From assembly GCF_008107445.1 (NCBI RefSeq), contig NZ_VSLD01000007.1, positions 1 through 64,000 on the forward strand: a stretch of DNA of 64,000 bases, read 5' to 3'. The stretch is from Arthrobacter echini. Its GTDB lineage: Bacteria; Actinomycetota; Actinomycetes; Actinomycetales; Micrococcaceae. Shown here piece after piece: positions 22,501-31,084 of this stretch. Under the pieces are notes generated by a model, which worked only from the letters and a program-made list of their open reading frames with translations, was not told the origin of the DNA and ran no database searches. The stretch's first letter is position 1, and each line of letters opens with the position of its first letter. The position numbers and the translations under genes were made by a program.

Positions 22501-23573
22501 ACTGGAGTACCCGGTTCCGGCAGGGCCGCTCCCTCCAGGCGGAGGAGGATCTGCACACGGTGGCGCGGGACGGCGTCACCCGCGGGGTGAGCATCCTCAT
22601 CAGCGGCGACCGCGAACTGACGACCGCCCGCTTCTTCGCCCTCCTTCCCAACCGCGTGTATCTACCGCTCGGCGCGCACCAGGAGACCACGCTCACCTGG
22701 CCGAAGCTTCCACTGCTCGATGCCGTCGCAGGACGTGGTTTCGTCCAGGGTCCGCTCACGGGTGCCTCCGGTGACGGCGCCTGCCAGCTCATCGCCGACC
22801 CGGCCGGACAGGACGCGGTCACCGAGCCGCCCCGGCCGCCCGTGACCGCCCCCTTCCCGGTGCATCCGCTGCCACGCCTGATCCGGCTCGACGAACTCCG
22901 CAGAGGCCCCGGCGAACGACGGAGCTGCCCTGCGGGTGCCATCACGGTAGGGGTGCACGGGGACGATCTGGCCACGTTGTCCGTCTCCCTGCTTTCCGGC
23001 GAGGTGTACCTGGTGCTGGGTCCACCGGGCTCGGGGCGCTCCACCGTGCTGCGGGTGTTCGCACGATCGCCCGAACACCTCCGCGCCGGGCGCCGCCTCC
23101 TGGCTCCACCGCCGGGCACCGGAGCGCCCGAGTACTGGCGGGGTGTGCGGGACCACGGGTGCGGTGAGGTCCCGCCCGAGCGGATCATCGCCTTGGTCGA
23201 CGACGCCGATAGGCTCCCTGCGGACGTGCAGCAGATCCTGAGCTCCCTCGTGACCGCCGGCGCTGCCGCCGTCCTCTCCGCCGCACCCGGTCCTGCCCTC
23301 CTGACCCGGGTTCCCCTGTCCCTGCAGGCCCGGGGATCCGGCCGCGGGATGGTCCTCGCACCGAGGACGCCCGCGGACGGGGACTTCTTCGGACTGCGAC
23401 CTGAGGTGGAGGGTCCGCCCGCGGCGGGACGCGGCTGGGCCTGCGAGCCGTCCGGGGCCGTCGAGCTGCAGATCGCGTGGCCGGCTGACGCGCCCGACAC
23501 CGGTCCCCTGCAGACAGCTCCGGTCGGCGCTCCGGCTAGAGCATTTTTCCGGAGCCCACCGGGCGCACCGTGA
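19518..23573 (+). CDS. FHA domain plus FtsK/SpoIIIE multi-ATPase protein (EssC/EccC-like)
   Basis: 1351 residues. An FHA domain (about 95-175: YTIGRADSDIVI, SRRQ, SANGT) is followed by two hydrophobic segments (about 205-250) and three ATPase modules. Module 1 is complete: Walker A GTTGSGKSE (about 577), LLIDYKGGSGL, and LVVIDEFRML. Module 2 has a degenerate P-loop, GLGGSGSTA (about 910). Module 3 has GPPGSGRST (about 1170). This is the plan of type VII secretion motor proteins, but no WXG100, EccB, EccD or EssB gene is nearby, so it looks like an orphan motor. The FHA domain suggests control through phosphothreonine. The last 38 bases overlap the convergent small membrane-protein gene. Confidence 0.85.
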   Translation: MDLHITLVDAPPAVFPAREIVVDTDVLRSGVTLAERLEAAGHRGPFTVDGVPLTTLSPLAGALPDGAVVVAGLQPCPPRSERLPHLVFVVRSGPDAGQVVPLTRGSYTIGRADSDIVIADPALSRRQALLTVGADTITLEDLGSANGTVVDDEPITTALITVAAVVAFGTSRCGLELVDGTEWLPSPAVDVLAPIPLGVELPAKPSRILVLTAFLPLVLGVVLALTTGMWFFLAFSALSAVTGMVPLLTYRRSSKDFARTVCRAAGQDRDRRSRAVPDPGQTALDALRHSADPILPGNREEPRAPTLALLRLGLAAQPARLTVNRADQGFVPPVLPELPLLLPCAIRAAGAAPNSMTVTGEADAVHALSRALLLQLAHPAADPPPVLCWGPPSEVPRHARFLPNVRLSHDVRVLASLTASSSLLLVFQFSDDLPDMSAAPHVCIIDFRGGDAVTDQNLSTDHVRLCSGSARARLGGIDLDVRVDGVSSHVFERTARLLARSKPLALARARLTAGTAGGLPRSASLWTGDLSPGALTETARPHWARADPGHPVARLGRAASGDLFLDLVDDGPHLLVAGTTGSGKSEFLRTLVLALAVDQPPELLTMLLIDYKGGSGLGALAALPHCVGSLTDLSSESTARALTSLRAELRRRETLCADHGASDLGELRQVAPAACPPRLLVVIDEFRMLSEDVPGAVQDLLKIAALGRSLGVHLVLATQRAQGAVTPDLRANITSSILLRVQTAMESHDLLGSGAAAEIGVDFPGRAYLRRGGEVPVAFQVASSSSRPPASTTTGWQDLAAYVTGEDPAARAAPGPDPAAPAGVLDTAVRALGAAAGDSPTLQLSRPVLPPLPTLLPAAAVSGYQPADRPGRCPPGEAVPLGVADFPDVQTQRLLLWHPGGHSHLALVGLGGSGSTAALASSVSRLPVIDPDLHLYLLDGDGSLSASRDFAQIGAYVHSHETRRAGRVLSRLASLPLQEPGSRPHIVLVITGWGHWSTRFRQGRSLQAEEDLHTVARDGVTRGVSILISGDRELTTARFFALLPNRVYLPLGAHQETTLTWPKLPLLDAVAGRGFVQGPLTGASGDGACQLIADPAGQDAVTEPPRPPVTAPFPVHPLPRLIRLDELRRGPGERRSCPAGAITVGVHGDDLATLSVSLLSGEVYLVLGPPGSGRSTVLRVFARSPEHLRAGRRLLAPPPGTGAPEYWRGVRDHGCGEVPPERIIALVDDADRLPADVQQILSSLVTAGAAAVLSAAPGPALLTRVPLSLQARGSGRGMVLAPRTPADGDFFGLRPEVEGPPAAGRGWACEPSGAVELQIAWPADAPDTGPLQTAPVGAPARAFFRSPPGAP

Positions 23574-23958
23574 ACTGGACCACGGGTCTTGAGAACAGCG
23601 TCACGATGACAGCGGCAGCCGGCACCAGCAGCAGGACACCGAACAGCGGATTGCCCGCCGAGAAGTAGGGGAAGGAGAGGATCACGAGGAACAGCTGGAC
23701 GACGAGCGCGGGTGAGCGCGGCCAGCGGAATCCGCCGGCCAGTCGGCGTGCGAGAGTGACCAGCCCGGCCCCGAGCAGCACCAGCAGGACGGCCATGAAC
23801 ACCGACCCACCCACAGAGAGGGGATCCGGTCCGAAGATCGTGAGCATGAAGCGGACCGCGAGCAGGACCAGGGCCGCTGCCTGGACCACCAGGACACCGC
23901 CGATCAGCAGGACACCGGGCGGCCGGACGGCGGGCTGGGGTGCGGGATCGACGGTCAC
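23536..23958 (-). CDS. Small four-helix membrane protein, unknown
   Basis: 140 residues with four hydrophobic helices (for example VLLIGGVLVVQAAALVLLAV and VFMAVLLVLLGAGLVTLARR) and a positively charged loop. Short conserved actinobacterial membrane proteins of this type have no assigned role. It runs against the end of the FtsK/EssC-like gene and overlaps its last 38 bases, including 12 codons of its own C-terminus. The upstream region is shared with whiB1, from which it is divergently transcribed. I do not recognise a named family. Confidence 0.6.
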   Translation of the reverse strand: MTVDPAPQPAVRPPGVLLIGGVLVVQAAALVLLAVRFMLTIFGPDPLSVGGSVFMAVLLVLLGAGLVTLARRLAGGFRWPRSPALVVQLFLVILSFPYFSAGNPLFGVLLLVPAAAVIVTLFSRPVVQFTVRPVGSGKML

Positions 23959-24199
23959 ACCCGAACCCTACCCGACACCGCTGCGGCCCTGAGCGCCCTC
24001 GTGGGAGCAGCTCCGCTGTGACCGACCCCTCACCTGTCAAGGCAAAGAGGGCGGGGAAAACACTTGTTTACCCGTTGGGAACATGACAGCCTTAAAAGCA
24101 GTTGAGACCCGGGGGCCGAGATCGGCCCCTTTACTATGTGGCCCCTCGTGAATGTTTTCACAAGCAGGACGAGCGAGGCCGAAGGAGAATGTGATCATC

Positions 24200-24448
24200 A
24201 TGGATTGGCGAAGTCGCGCAGCATGCCTGGACAAGGATCCGGAGCTGTTCTTCCCCGTCGGTAACACCGGACCGGCGTTGCTGCAGATCGAGGAAGCCAA
24301 GAGCGTGTGCCGGCGCTGCCAGGTGCAGGAGACCTGTCTCCAGTGGGCCATCGAGTCCGGTCAGGATGCCGGAGTATGGGGTGGGCTGAGCGAGGACGAG
24401 CGTCGTGCGCTCAAGCGCCGCGCCGCCAGGGCACGTCGCGCCTCGTAG
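24200..24448 (+). CDS. whiB1: WhiB1-type iron-sulfur transcription factor
   Basis: 82 residues from ATG 24200. All four cluster cysteines are present: C9, then C37, C40 and C46 (CRRCQVQETC), holding a [4Fe-4S] cluster. The GVWGGLSEDERRALKRR segment is the WhiB turn plus basic DNA-contact tail. The start MDWRSRAAC and the DPELFFPVGN-GPAL segment match WhiB1 rather than other WhiB classes. In mycobacteria WhiB1 is essential, nitric-oxide sensitive and binds the primary sigma factor. GTG 24191 is an in-frame alternative start closer to the AGGAG at 24183. As in mycobacteria, pdtaS lies directly downstream on the opposite strand. Confidence 0.95.
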   Translation: MDWRSRAACLDKDPELFFPVGNTGPALLQIEEAKSVCRRCQVQETCLQWAIESGQDAGVWGGLSEDERRALKRRAARARRAS

Positions 24449-24506
24449 GCGCCGGGCGCCAGCACGACACAGAGCAGAGCACGGCCGGTCGCAGGACCGG
24501 CGCAGT

Positions 24507-24534
24507 CGAAGGGCCGCCCGCGGGCGGCCCTTCG
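24507..24534. terminator. Perfect palindromic hairpin after whiB1
   Basis: A 28-base perfect palindrome: 14 bases (CGAAGGGCCGCCCG) followed by their exact reverse complement. It begins 59 bases after the whiB1 stop and ends 64 bases before the pdtaS stop, so it probably ends whiB1 transcription. No U-tract follows. Confidence 0.65.
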
Positions 24535-24539
24535 GCGTT

Positions 24540-24582
24540 CCTGCCCCACGGTGATGTTCATGCTCCATCACCGTGGGGCAGG
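24540..24582. terminator. Perfect 17-bp stem hairpin after pdtaS
   Basis: Arms at 24540-24556 and 24566-24582 are exact reverse complements (CCTGCCCCACGGTGATG) with a 9-base loop. It lies 15 bases past the pdtaS stop on the minus strand and 91 past the whiB1 stop. With the neighbouring palindrome it forms a double barrier between convergent genes. Confidence 0.65.
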
Positions 24583-24597
24583 TGGTGGAGTCCCGGA

Positions 24598-26076
24598 CTA
24601 CTGTGAGCCGTCCAGCGGAAGATCGAGCTCGAGCACCACAGTGGTGCCTCCGCCCGTCCGATTGCTCCAGGTGATCGTGCCGTCGAGCTCGCTCGTGACG
24701 AGGGTCCTGACGATCTGCAGGCCGAGGCCCTCGGCATGACCCTCCGGCGGGAGGCCGATGCCGTCGTCGCTGATCGTCACCCGCAGGATCTCCTGGCCGT
24801 CGGATTTCGTGCGACGATTCGCGATCAGCCATACGGTGCCGACCCGACCGGAGAGCCCGTGCTCCACCGCGTTCGTCACCAGCTCGTTGATGACCAGCGC
24901 CAGCGGTGTCGCCAGATCGCTCGGGAGCTCACCGAAGTCACCGCTGCGCTCCGTCCTGACGGTCTGCGTGGGGGACGCGACCTCGGCGCTGAGGAGGAAC
25001 TGGCGCCCGATCAGCTCATCGAAATCGACGCGCTGGGCGAGACCCTGCGACAGCGTCTCGTGCACCAGCGCGATGGTCGAGACGCGGCGCATGGCCTGGT
25101 CGAGTCCCAGCCTGCCCTCCTCGCTGACCATCCTCCGGGACTGCATGCGTAGCAGTGCCGCCACCGTCTGCAGATTGTTCTTCACCCGGTGGTGGATCTC
25201 GCGGATCGTGGCGTCCTTCGAGACCAGTTCCAGCTCGCGGCGGCGCAGCTCGGAGACGTCCCGGCACAGGACGATGGCACCGAACCGCTCCTTCTCGTCA
25301 CGCAGCGGGATCGCCCTGAGGGACAGGCTCACGCCGTGGGACCCGATCTCGGTCCGCCACGGCATCCGCCCGGTCACCACGAGGGGCAGCGTCTCATCGA
25401 CCAGCCGGCGGTCCTTGAGCAGCGCCGTCGTGATCTCGGCCAGCGTCCGCCCCTCGAGCGTCTCGACGTCGCCCAGCCGGCGGAACGCGGAGACGCCGTT
25501 GGGGCTCGCGTACTGGACGATCCCGTCGACGTCGAGCCGGATCAGTCCGTCCCCCACCCGGGGCGCACCACGGCGCGCACCGGTCGGTGTGGCGAAGTCC
25601 GGCCACAGCCCGAGCGTCCCCATGCGCAGGAGGTCGTCAGCGCACTGCCGGTACGTCATCTCGAGCCGCGACGGCATCCTCGACGTCGACAGGTCCAGGT
25701 GGGTGGTCACGACGGCGAGGGTGCGCCCGTTACGGACCATCGGGACGGCCTCGACCCGCATCGCGGCCGCGGTGGTGGGGCCCGTGTCGGCGGCACGTCC
25801 GATCTTCTGGGACGACCACGCGGCGTCGACGAGGGGCTGGAGGTCGGCGCGGATGCGTTCGCCCACGAAGTCCGTGTGGAAGACCGTGTGCGTGGTCGAC
25901 GGGCGGGCATGCGCGAGGCTGACGTAGCCGCCGTCGTCCAGCGGGAACCACAGGGCCAGGTCCGCGAACGCGAGATCGGCGACCATCTGCCAGTCCCCCA
26001 CGAGCAGGTGCAGCCACTCGGCGTCGCCGGGCTCGAAGCCGTCGTACTCGCGGATCGGGTCCGTGAAAATAGCCAT
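24598..26076 (-). CDS. pdtaS: Sensor histidine kinase PdtaS (GAF-PAS-HisKA_2)
   Basis: 492 residues from ATG 26076; an ATG 17 codons upstream is less likely. There is an N-terminal sensor domain (about 1-150, GAF-like), a PAS domain (about 170-290, with IVQYASPNGVSAFRRLGD), then the dimerisation/phosphoacceptor helix IREIHHRVKNNLQTVAALLR with its HRVKNN box, characteristic of HisKA_2 kinases. The ATP-binding domain has the N-box INELVTNAVEHGL and a DDGIGLPPEG turn. No membrane span is visible, so the kinase is cytosolic. In mycobacteria PdtaS phosphorylates PdtaR, an RNA-binding ANTAR antiterminator; no pdtaR lies in this window. The placement beside whiB1 matches the mycobacterial order. Confidence 0.92.
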   Translation of the reverse strand: MAIFTDPIREYDGFEPGDAEWLHLLVGDWQMVADLAFADLALWFPLDDGGYVSLAHARPSTTHTVFHTDFVGERIRADLQPLVDAAWSSQKIGRAADTGPTTAAAMRVEAVPMVRNGRTLAVVTTHLDLSTSRMPSRLEMTYRQCADDLLRMGTLGLWPDFATPTGARRGAPRVGDGLIRLDVDGIVQYASPNGVSAFRRLGDVETLEGRTLAEITTALLKDRRLVDETLPLVVTGRMPWRTEIGSHGVSLSLRAIPLRDEKERFGAIVLCRDVSELRRRELELVSKDATIREIHHRVKNNLQTVAALLRMQSRRMVSEEGRLGLDQAMRRVSTIALVHETLSQGLAQRVDFDELIGRQFLLSAEVASPTQTVRTERSGDFGELPSDLATPLALVINELVTNAVEHGLSGRVGTVWLIANRRTKSDGQEILRVTISDDGIGLPPEGHAEGLGLQIVRTLVTSELDGTITWSNRTGGGTTVVLELDLPLDGSQ

Positions 26077-26204
26077 GGGGTCTCTCTGTCGCCGGGTTCG
26101 GCTGGATGCCGGTGCCCAGTCTTCCACCCCGGCCGGACAGGACCGACCGGGGTGTGCGTCGACCGGCGGACGTCGATCAGCAGATGTTGATCAACGAAGG
26201 ACGA

Positions 26205-29200
26205 TCAGCGGACGATGGAGCGCAGCAGGCGAAGGGCCACCGAGAGGGACGAGATGTCGTCCTGCTCGAGGAGATTGACCTCGGCGAACATGTTCGAGGC
26301 CCGCTGCAGCTGGTCCGCGTTCTGCTCCTGCCAGGCGAGCAGCCGCTCCCCCGCATCGCGGTCCTGCAGATCCTGCGACGCCCGCATCACGGCGACGCAG
26401 ATGTCCGCCGTGGTCGAGTAGAGGTCGTCGCGCAGCGCCGCCCGTGCGAGCGCCTGCCAGCGGTCCGTCCGCGGGAGCTTCGTGATCCGCTGCAGCAGGT
26501 TGTCCACCTCGAAGCGGTCGTACACGGCGTAGTACACCTTCGCGATGTTCTCCACAGGCTCGTCGACCCGCCGGGTGCTGTAGGCGATGTCCAGGAGGGC
26601 GAAGGACTCGAACTGCTCGGCCCAGTGCCGGCCGAGCTCCTCCGGCAGTTGCCACTGGGACGCCGTCTCCATGCCCTCGCGGGCCCGCTCGTGGTCACTG
26701 CCCTGCAGGTACTCCGAGAGGTGCGTGCGGAACGGCGCGATCAGCGGTTTGAAGGCCGCGACGTCCTCGTCCACCGAGGTGCCCTGCGCCACGTGGTTCA
26801 CGAACCAGCGCACCCCCCGGTCCAGCAGCCGGCGCAGATCCAGGTAGACGGTGGTCCACCGATCGGTGGGGAAGTCCGCCGGCAGGTCGGAGAGCGCCTC
26901 GACGGTCTCGTCCAGCGAGTAGATCTCGCGCAGCGCCACGAACGCGCGGGCGACGACGGACTCGGGCACCGAGGTCTCCTCCATCACCCGGAAGGCGAAG
27001 GTGATACCGCCGAGGTTGATGATGTCGTTCGCGACGAGGGTCGAGATGATCTCCCGGCGCAGTGGGTGCGTGTCGAGCTGGTCGTCGAAGCGTTCCACGA
27101 GCTGCCGTGGGAAGTACCGCCGCAGGGTCCCCCTGAAGTACGGGTCGTCCGCGAGATCCGAGGCGGTCAGCACCCGGCTGAGCTCGATCTTCGCGTACGC
27201 GGCCAGGACGGCGAGTTCGGGCGAGGTGAGGCCCTGGCCGGCGTCGATCCGCTTTCTGAGTTCCGCCGTGGTGGGCAGCGCCTCGAGGGTGCGGTCCAGG
27301 TCGGCCTTGTCCTCCAGCCAGTTGATCATGCGCTCGTAGCTGGGGCTGAACTCGATCACCTGACGGCGGTCGTTGAGCAGCAGGATGTTCTGGTCGATGT
27401 TGTCCTGCAGCACCAGCTCGGCGACCTCGTCGGTCATCGAGTGCAGGAACTCGGCGCGCTCCTCCGGCTGCAGTCGCCCGGCGCGCACCATCCGGTCGAC
27501 GAAGATCTTGATGTTGACCTCGTAGTCGGAGCAGTCCACGCCGGCGCTGTTGTCGATCGCGTCGGTGTTCAGGATGACGCCGGAAAGTGCCGCCTCGATA
27601 CGTCCACGCTGGGTCATCCCCAGATTGCCGCCCTCACCCACGACGCGTGCGCGCAGCTCGCCGCCGTCCACGCGGATGGCGTCATTGGCCCGGTCCCCGA
27701 CCTGCGCGTGGGTCTCGTCCGAGGCCTTCACGTAGGTGCCGATACCCCCGTTGTAGAGCAGGTCCGCGGGGGCGCGGAGGATGGCCTTGAGCAGTTCCGG
27801 CGGGCTCAGCTTCGTGACCGAGGCGTCCAGGCCCAGCGCCTCGCGCACCTCGGCGGACACGGGAATCGACTTCGCCTGCCGTGGGTAGACGCCGCCTCCG
27901 GCACTGATCAGCTGTGCGTCGTAGTCCTCCCAGCTCGATCGCGGCAGCTCGAAGAGTCGGCGCCGTTCGGCGAAGGATGCCTCGGCATCCTCGGGGTTCG
28001 GATCGAGGAAGATGTGACGGTGGTCGAAGGCCGCGAGCAGACGGATGTGCCGGGAGAGCAGCATCCCGTTGCCGAAGACGTCGCCGCTCATGTCGCCTAC
28101 GCCGACCACCGTGAAGTCCTGCGTCTGCGTGTCGACGTCGAACTCGCTGAAGTGCCGTTTGACGGACTCCCATGCGCCACGCGCCGTGATGCCCATGGCC
28201 TTGTGGTCGTAGCCCACCGAGCCACCGGAGGCGAAGGCGTCACCGAGCCAGAACCCGTACTCCGCCGAGAGCTCGTTGGCGATGTCGGAGAAGGATGCCG
28301 TCCCCTTGTCCGCTGCGACCACCAGGTAGGAGTCGTCGTCGTCGTGCCGCACCACGAGCGGCGGGGGCAGGATCGACTCGGTGGTGCCGTTGGTGACCAC
28401 GTTGTCCGTGATGTCCAGCAGGCCTCTGATGAAGGTGCGGTAGCTCGCCTGGCCCTCGGCCATCCACGCCTGCCGGTCGGCGGCGGGATCCGGGAGCTGC
28501 TTCGCGAAGAATCCGCCCTTGGCGCCGGTGGGGACGATCACCGCATTCTTCACGGTCTGCGCCTTGACCAGGCCGAGCACCTCCGTGCGGAAGTCCTCCC
28601 GGCGGTCCGACCACCGGAGCCCACCACGGGCCACCTTCCCGAAGCGCAGGTGCACGCCCTCGATCTGCGGCGAATACACCCAGATCTCGAACTTGGGGCG
28701 CGGGAAGGGTGCCCCCTCGATACGTTCCGTGGCGAACTTGAAGCTGACGTGCCGCTTGTCCTGGAAGTAGTTCGTGCGCAGGGTCGCCTCGATGAGATTG
28801 ACGAAGATGCGCAGCACCCTGTCGGCGTCGAGCGTAGGTACCTCCTCGAGCCCCTGCTCGAGTCCCGCGCGGGCGGTCGCGCTCGCCGCATCGCGGTCAC
28901 CGTCGAGATCGGGGTCGAACCGTGCCATGAACAGGGCGACCAGGCCACGGGTGACGACGGGATTCCTCATGAGCGTGTCGGCGACGAAGTCGTAGGAATT
29001 GGCATTGCCGAGCTGGCGGATGTACTTGGCGTAGGCGCGGAGGATCAGCACCTGCCGCCAGCCGAGCTCCTCGCTGAGGACGAGGCGGTCCAGCGGGTCG
29101 GACTCGCTGTCTCCGACGACCGCTGCCCCGAACGCCTCCTGCAGCAGGGTGGCCGTCCCGAGTGGTGACACGCCGGCAGGGTATTTCAGCCCGAGGTCGT

Positions 29201-31037
29201 AGAGGAAGAACGAGCGTCCGTCGGACCGCGTCACCTTGAACGGCCGTTCGTCCAGGACCTCGAGCCCGAGATTGTGGAAGTAGGGCAGGATCCGGGTGAG
29301 ACTCCTGGCCTCGGTGAAGTACAGCTTCAGCCGCGCGTCCTGGGCGTCGTTCGGCGCTGACCCGGAGGGAACGTAGACCTGGAGTGTCGGGGCCCCCGAT
29401 TCCGCGGCGGCCAGCTCCTCGAAACGGGCGATGTCCTCGAGGGCGTCCTCCACCTCGTAGGCCACCCGGTAACTGGGAGGGAAGGATTCCGCCCAGAGTG
29501 CCGCGAGCGGCTCGGCCGTGTCCTGCTCGAATCGCTGCCGGGCCACCTCCTCGATGCCCTCGGACCAGGAGCGCGCCGCATGGACGAGGCGATCCTCGAG
29601 CTGCTCGGCGTCGACGGGGGGCAGCTCGGTGCCGCGCGGCAGGCGAATACGGAAGAACAGGCGGGCCAGGGCCGATTCGCTCAGTCGCGCCTCGAAGTCG
29701 ATGGAGTCGGCGTGGAAGGCTTCGCGCAGCTCGCCCTCGATCCGCAGCCGCACATTGGTGGTGTACCGGTCGCGCGGCAGGTACACGAGGGCCGACATGA
29801 AGCGGCCGTAGATGTCGGGGCGCAGGAACAGTCGCGTACGGCGCCGCTCCTGCAACCGGAGGATCCCGAGGGCGGTGGACACGAGATCCGAGACCTCGAT
29901 CTGGAAGAGCTCGTCACGCGGATAGGTCTCGAGGATGGAGAGCAGATCCTTGCCCGAGTGGGAGTCCGAGGGGAAGCCACAGCGACGCAGCACCTCCAAG
30001 ACCTTGTCGCAGACCAGGGGAACGTCCAGGACCGAGCCTGTGTAGGCGCTGGTCGCGAACAGTCCGATGAAGCGCCGCTCGCCGTCGACATTGCCCTGCG
30101 CGTCGAAGCTCTTGACCCCGATGTAGTCGAGATACGCCGCGCGATGGACCGTCGATCGGGAATTGGCCTTGGTGATGACGAGGGCCTGACGTTCGCGGGC
30201 CTTGGCACGGCCGGCCTCGGTGAGGTGCTGCACGGCCCCGCCGCCCCCTCCGTGCCGGAGCAGTCCCAGACCGCTGCCCTCGCGGACGCGCAGGGCGTCG
30301 GTTCCGTGCTCGTCCTTCACGAGGTCGTACTCCTTGTACCCGAGGAAGGTGAAGTTGCCGTCCTCGAGCCAGCGGAGGAGATGCCTCGCCTGCTGCAGGT
30401 CGGGGATGTCCCCGCCGCCCACGACATCACCCAGCGACGCCTCGATGGTGGTCACCTTGCCGCGCATGGCAGCCCAGTCCTCGACGGCGGCCCGCACGTC
30501 CTCCAGCACCCGGTGCAACCCCTCCCGGACTTCCTCCTTCGCTGCGGCATCTGGCAGGCGCGAGATCTCGACCGACATCCAGGACTCGATGTGCGTGGTG
30601 CGACTGTCCGATGACGCGTGGACCGGGAGCGCCGCCGTATCGCCGCTCGAGGCTCCCGCCGTCGACGGCACACGCTCCAGCGACTCCAGCGCGTGCGTAG
30701 CTCCGCTGCGCCCGGCAACGAACGTGGGGTGCACCACGAGGCGGATCGCCGCGTGCTGGCGCACGAGTTCGGCGGTGACGGAGTCGACCAGGAAGGGCAT
30801 GTCGTCGGTGACGATCAGGACGACGCTCGATACGCCCTGGTCCAGGATGTCGATGACGGCAGTGCCTGGTTCGCGGGACTCCGCCAGTGTGCGGTGGGCC
30901 AGCGCCCGCTCCCGGAGCTCGGCGGGGTCGTAGGCGAGGGCGTCCTCGCGGGCGAGGTGCTCGAAGTAGTTCCTGACGAATTCCTCCCCTGACGTGTCCG
31001 AAATTGACTGATCCGTTAGCCGGGATCCAGACGACAT
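26205..31037 (-). CDS. gdh: Large NAD-specific glutamate dehydrogenase (180-kDa class)
   Basis: 1610 residues, the length expected for the GDH-180 (Bac_GDH) class, which deaminates glutamate to 2-oxoglutarate and ammonium with NAD. A long N-terminal regulatory region contains TDDMPFLVDSVTAEL. The catalytic core (about residues 760-1260) has LRWSDRREDFRTEVLGLVKA, VPTGAKGGFFAKQLPD and a downstream GVGDMSGDVFGNGML. The C-terminal region is helical. The ATG at 31037 has GGAGG nine bases upstream. The gene runs as a single unit toward pdtaS with 128 bases between. Large hexameric enzymes of this type serve glutamate catabolism and are phospho-regulated in mycobacteria and streptomycetes; no such regulator is encoded here. 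Confidence 0.95.
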   Translation of the reverse strand: MSSGSRLTDQSISDTSGEEFVRNYFEHLAREDALAYDPAELRERALAHRTLAESREPGTAVIDILDQGVSSVVLIVTDDMPFLVDSVTAELVRQHAAIRLVVHPTFVAGRSGATHALESLERVPSTAGASSGDTAALPVHASSDSRTTHIESWMSVEISRLPDAAAKEEVREGLHRVLEDVRAAVEDWAAMRGKVTTIEASLGDVVGGGDIPDLQQARHLLRWLEDGNFTFLGYKEYDLVKDEHGTDALRVREGSGLGLLRHGGGGGAVQHLTEAGRAKARERQALVITKANSRSTVHRAAYLDYIGVKSFDAQGNVDGERRFIGLFATSAYTGSVLDVPLVCDKVLEVLRRCGFPSDSHSGKDLLSILETYPRDELFQIEVSDLVSTALGILRLQERRRTRLFLRPDIYGRFMSALVYLPRDRYTTNVRLRIEGELREAFHADSIDFEARLSESALARLFFRIRLPRGTELPPVDAEQLEDRLVHAARSWSEGIEEVARQRFEQDTAEPLAALWAESFPPSYRVAYEVEDALEDIARFEELAAAESGAPTLQVYVPSGSAPNDAQDARLKLYFTEARSLTRILPYFHNLGLEVLDERPFKVTRSDGRSFFLYDLGLKYPAGVSPLGTATLLQEAFGAAVVGDSESDPLDRLVLSEELGWRQVLILRAYAKYIRQLGNANSYDFVADTLMRNPVVTRGLVALFMARFDPDLDGDRDAASATARAGLEQGLEEVPTLDADRVLRIFVNLIEATLRTNYFQDKRHVSFKFATERIEGAPFPRPKFEIWVYSPQIEGVHLRFGKVARGGLRWSDRREDFRTEVLGLVKAQTVKNAVIVPTGAKGGFFAKQLPDPAADRQAWMAEGQASYRTFIRGLLDITDNVVTNGTTESILPPPLVVRHDDDDSYLVVAADKGTASFSDIANELSAEYGFWLGDAFASGGSVGYDHKAMGITARGAWESVKRHFSEFDVDTQTQDFTVVGVGDMSGDVFGNGMLLSRHIRLLAAFDHRHIFLDPNPEDAEASFAERRRLFELPRSSWEDYDAQLISAGGGVYPRQAKSIPVSAEVREALGLDASVTKLSPPELLKAILRAPADLLYNGGIGTYVKASDETHAQVGDRANDAIRVDGGELRARVVGEGGNLGMTQRGRIEAALSGVILNTDAIDNSAGVDCSDYEVNIKIFVDRMVRAGRLQPEERAEFLHSMTDEVAELVLQDNIDQNILLLNDRRQVIEFSPSYERMINWLEDKADLDRTLEALPTTAELRKRIDAGQGLTSPELAVLAAYAKIELSRVLTASDLADDPYFRGTLRRYFPRQLVERFDDQLDTHPLRREIISTLVANDIINLGGITFAFRVMEETSVPESVVARAFVALREIYSLDETVEALSDLPADFPTDRWTTVYLDLRRLLDRGVRWFVNHVAQGTSVDEDVAAFKPLIAPFRTHLSEYLQGSDHERAREGMETASQWQLPEELGRHWAEQFESFALLDIAYSTRRVDEPVENIAKVYYAVYDRFEVDNLLQRITKLPRTDRWQALARAALRDDLYSTTADICVAVMRASQDLQDRDAGERLLAWQEQNADQLQRASNMFAEVNLLEQDDISSLSVALRLLRSIVR

Positions 31038-31084
31038 GGGGAGAGCCTCCGTTGTGAAAGGAAAGGCCGCTCCGTTGCGACCTC

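Noticed and set aside
22499-24040. 513-codon minus-strand frame opposite the FtsK/EssC-like gene
   Set aside because: Arg/Gly/Pro-rich shadow of a high-GC gene; the opposite frame has clear ATPase motifs.
26106-29168. 1020-codon plus-strand frame opposite glutamate dehydrogenase
   Set aside because: A shadow of the high-GC3 gdh gene: no ribosome site, no domain signal, while the minus-strand protein is full length with clear motifs.
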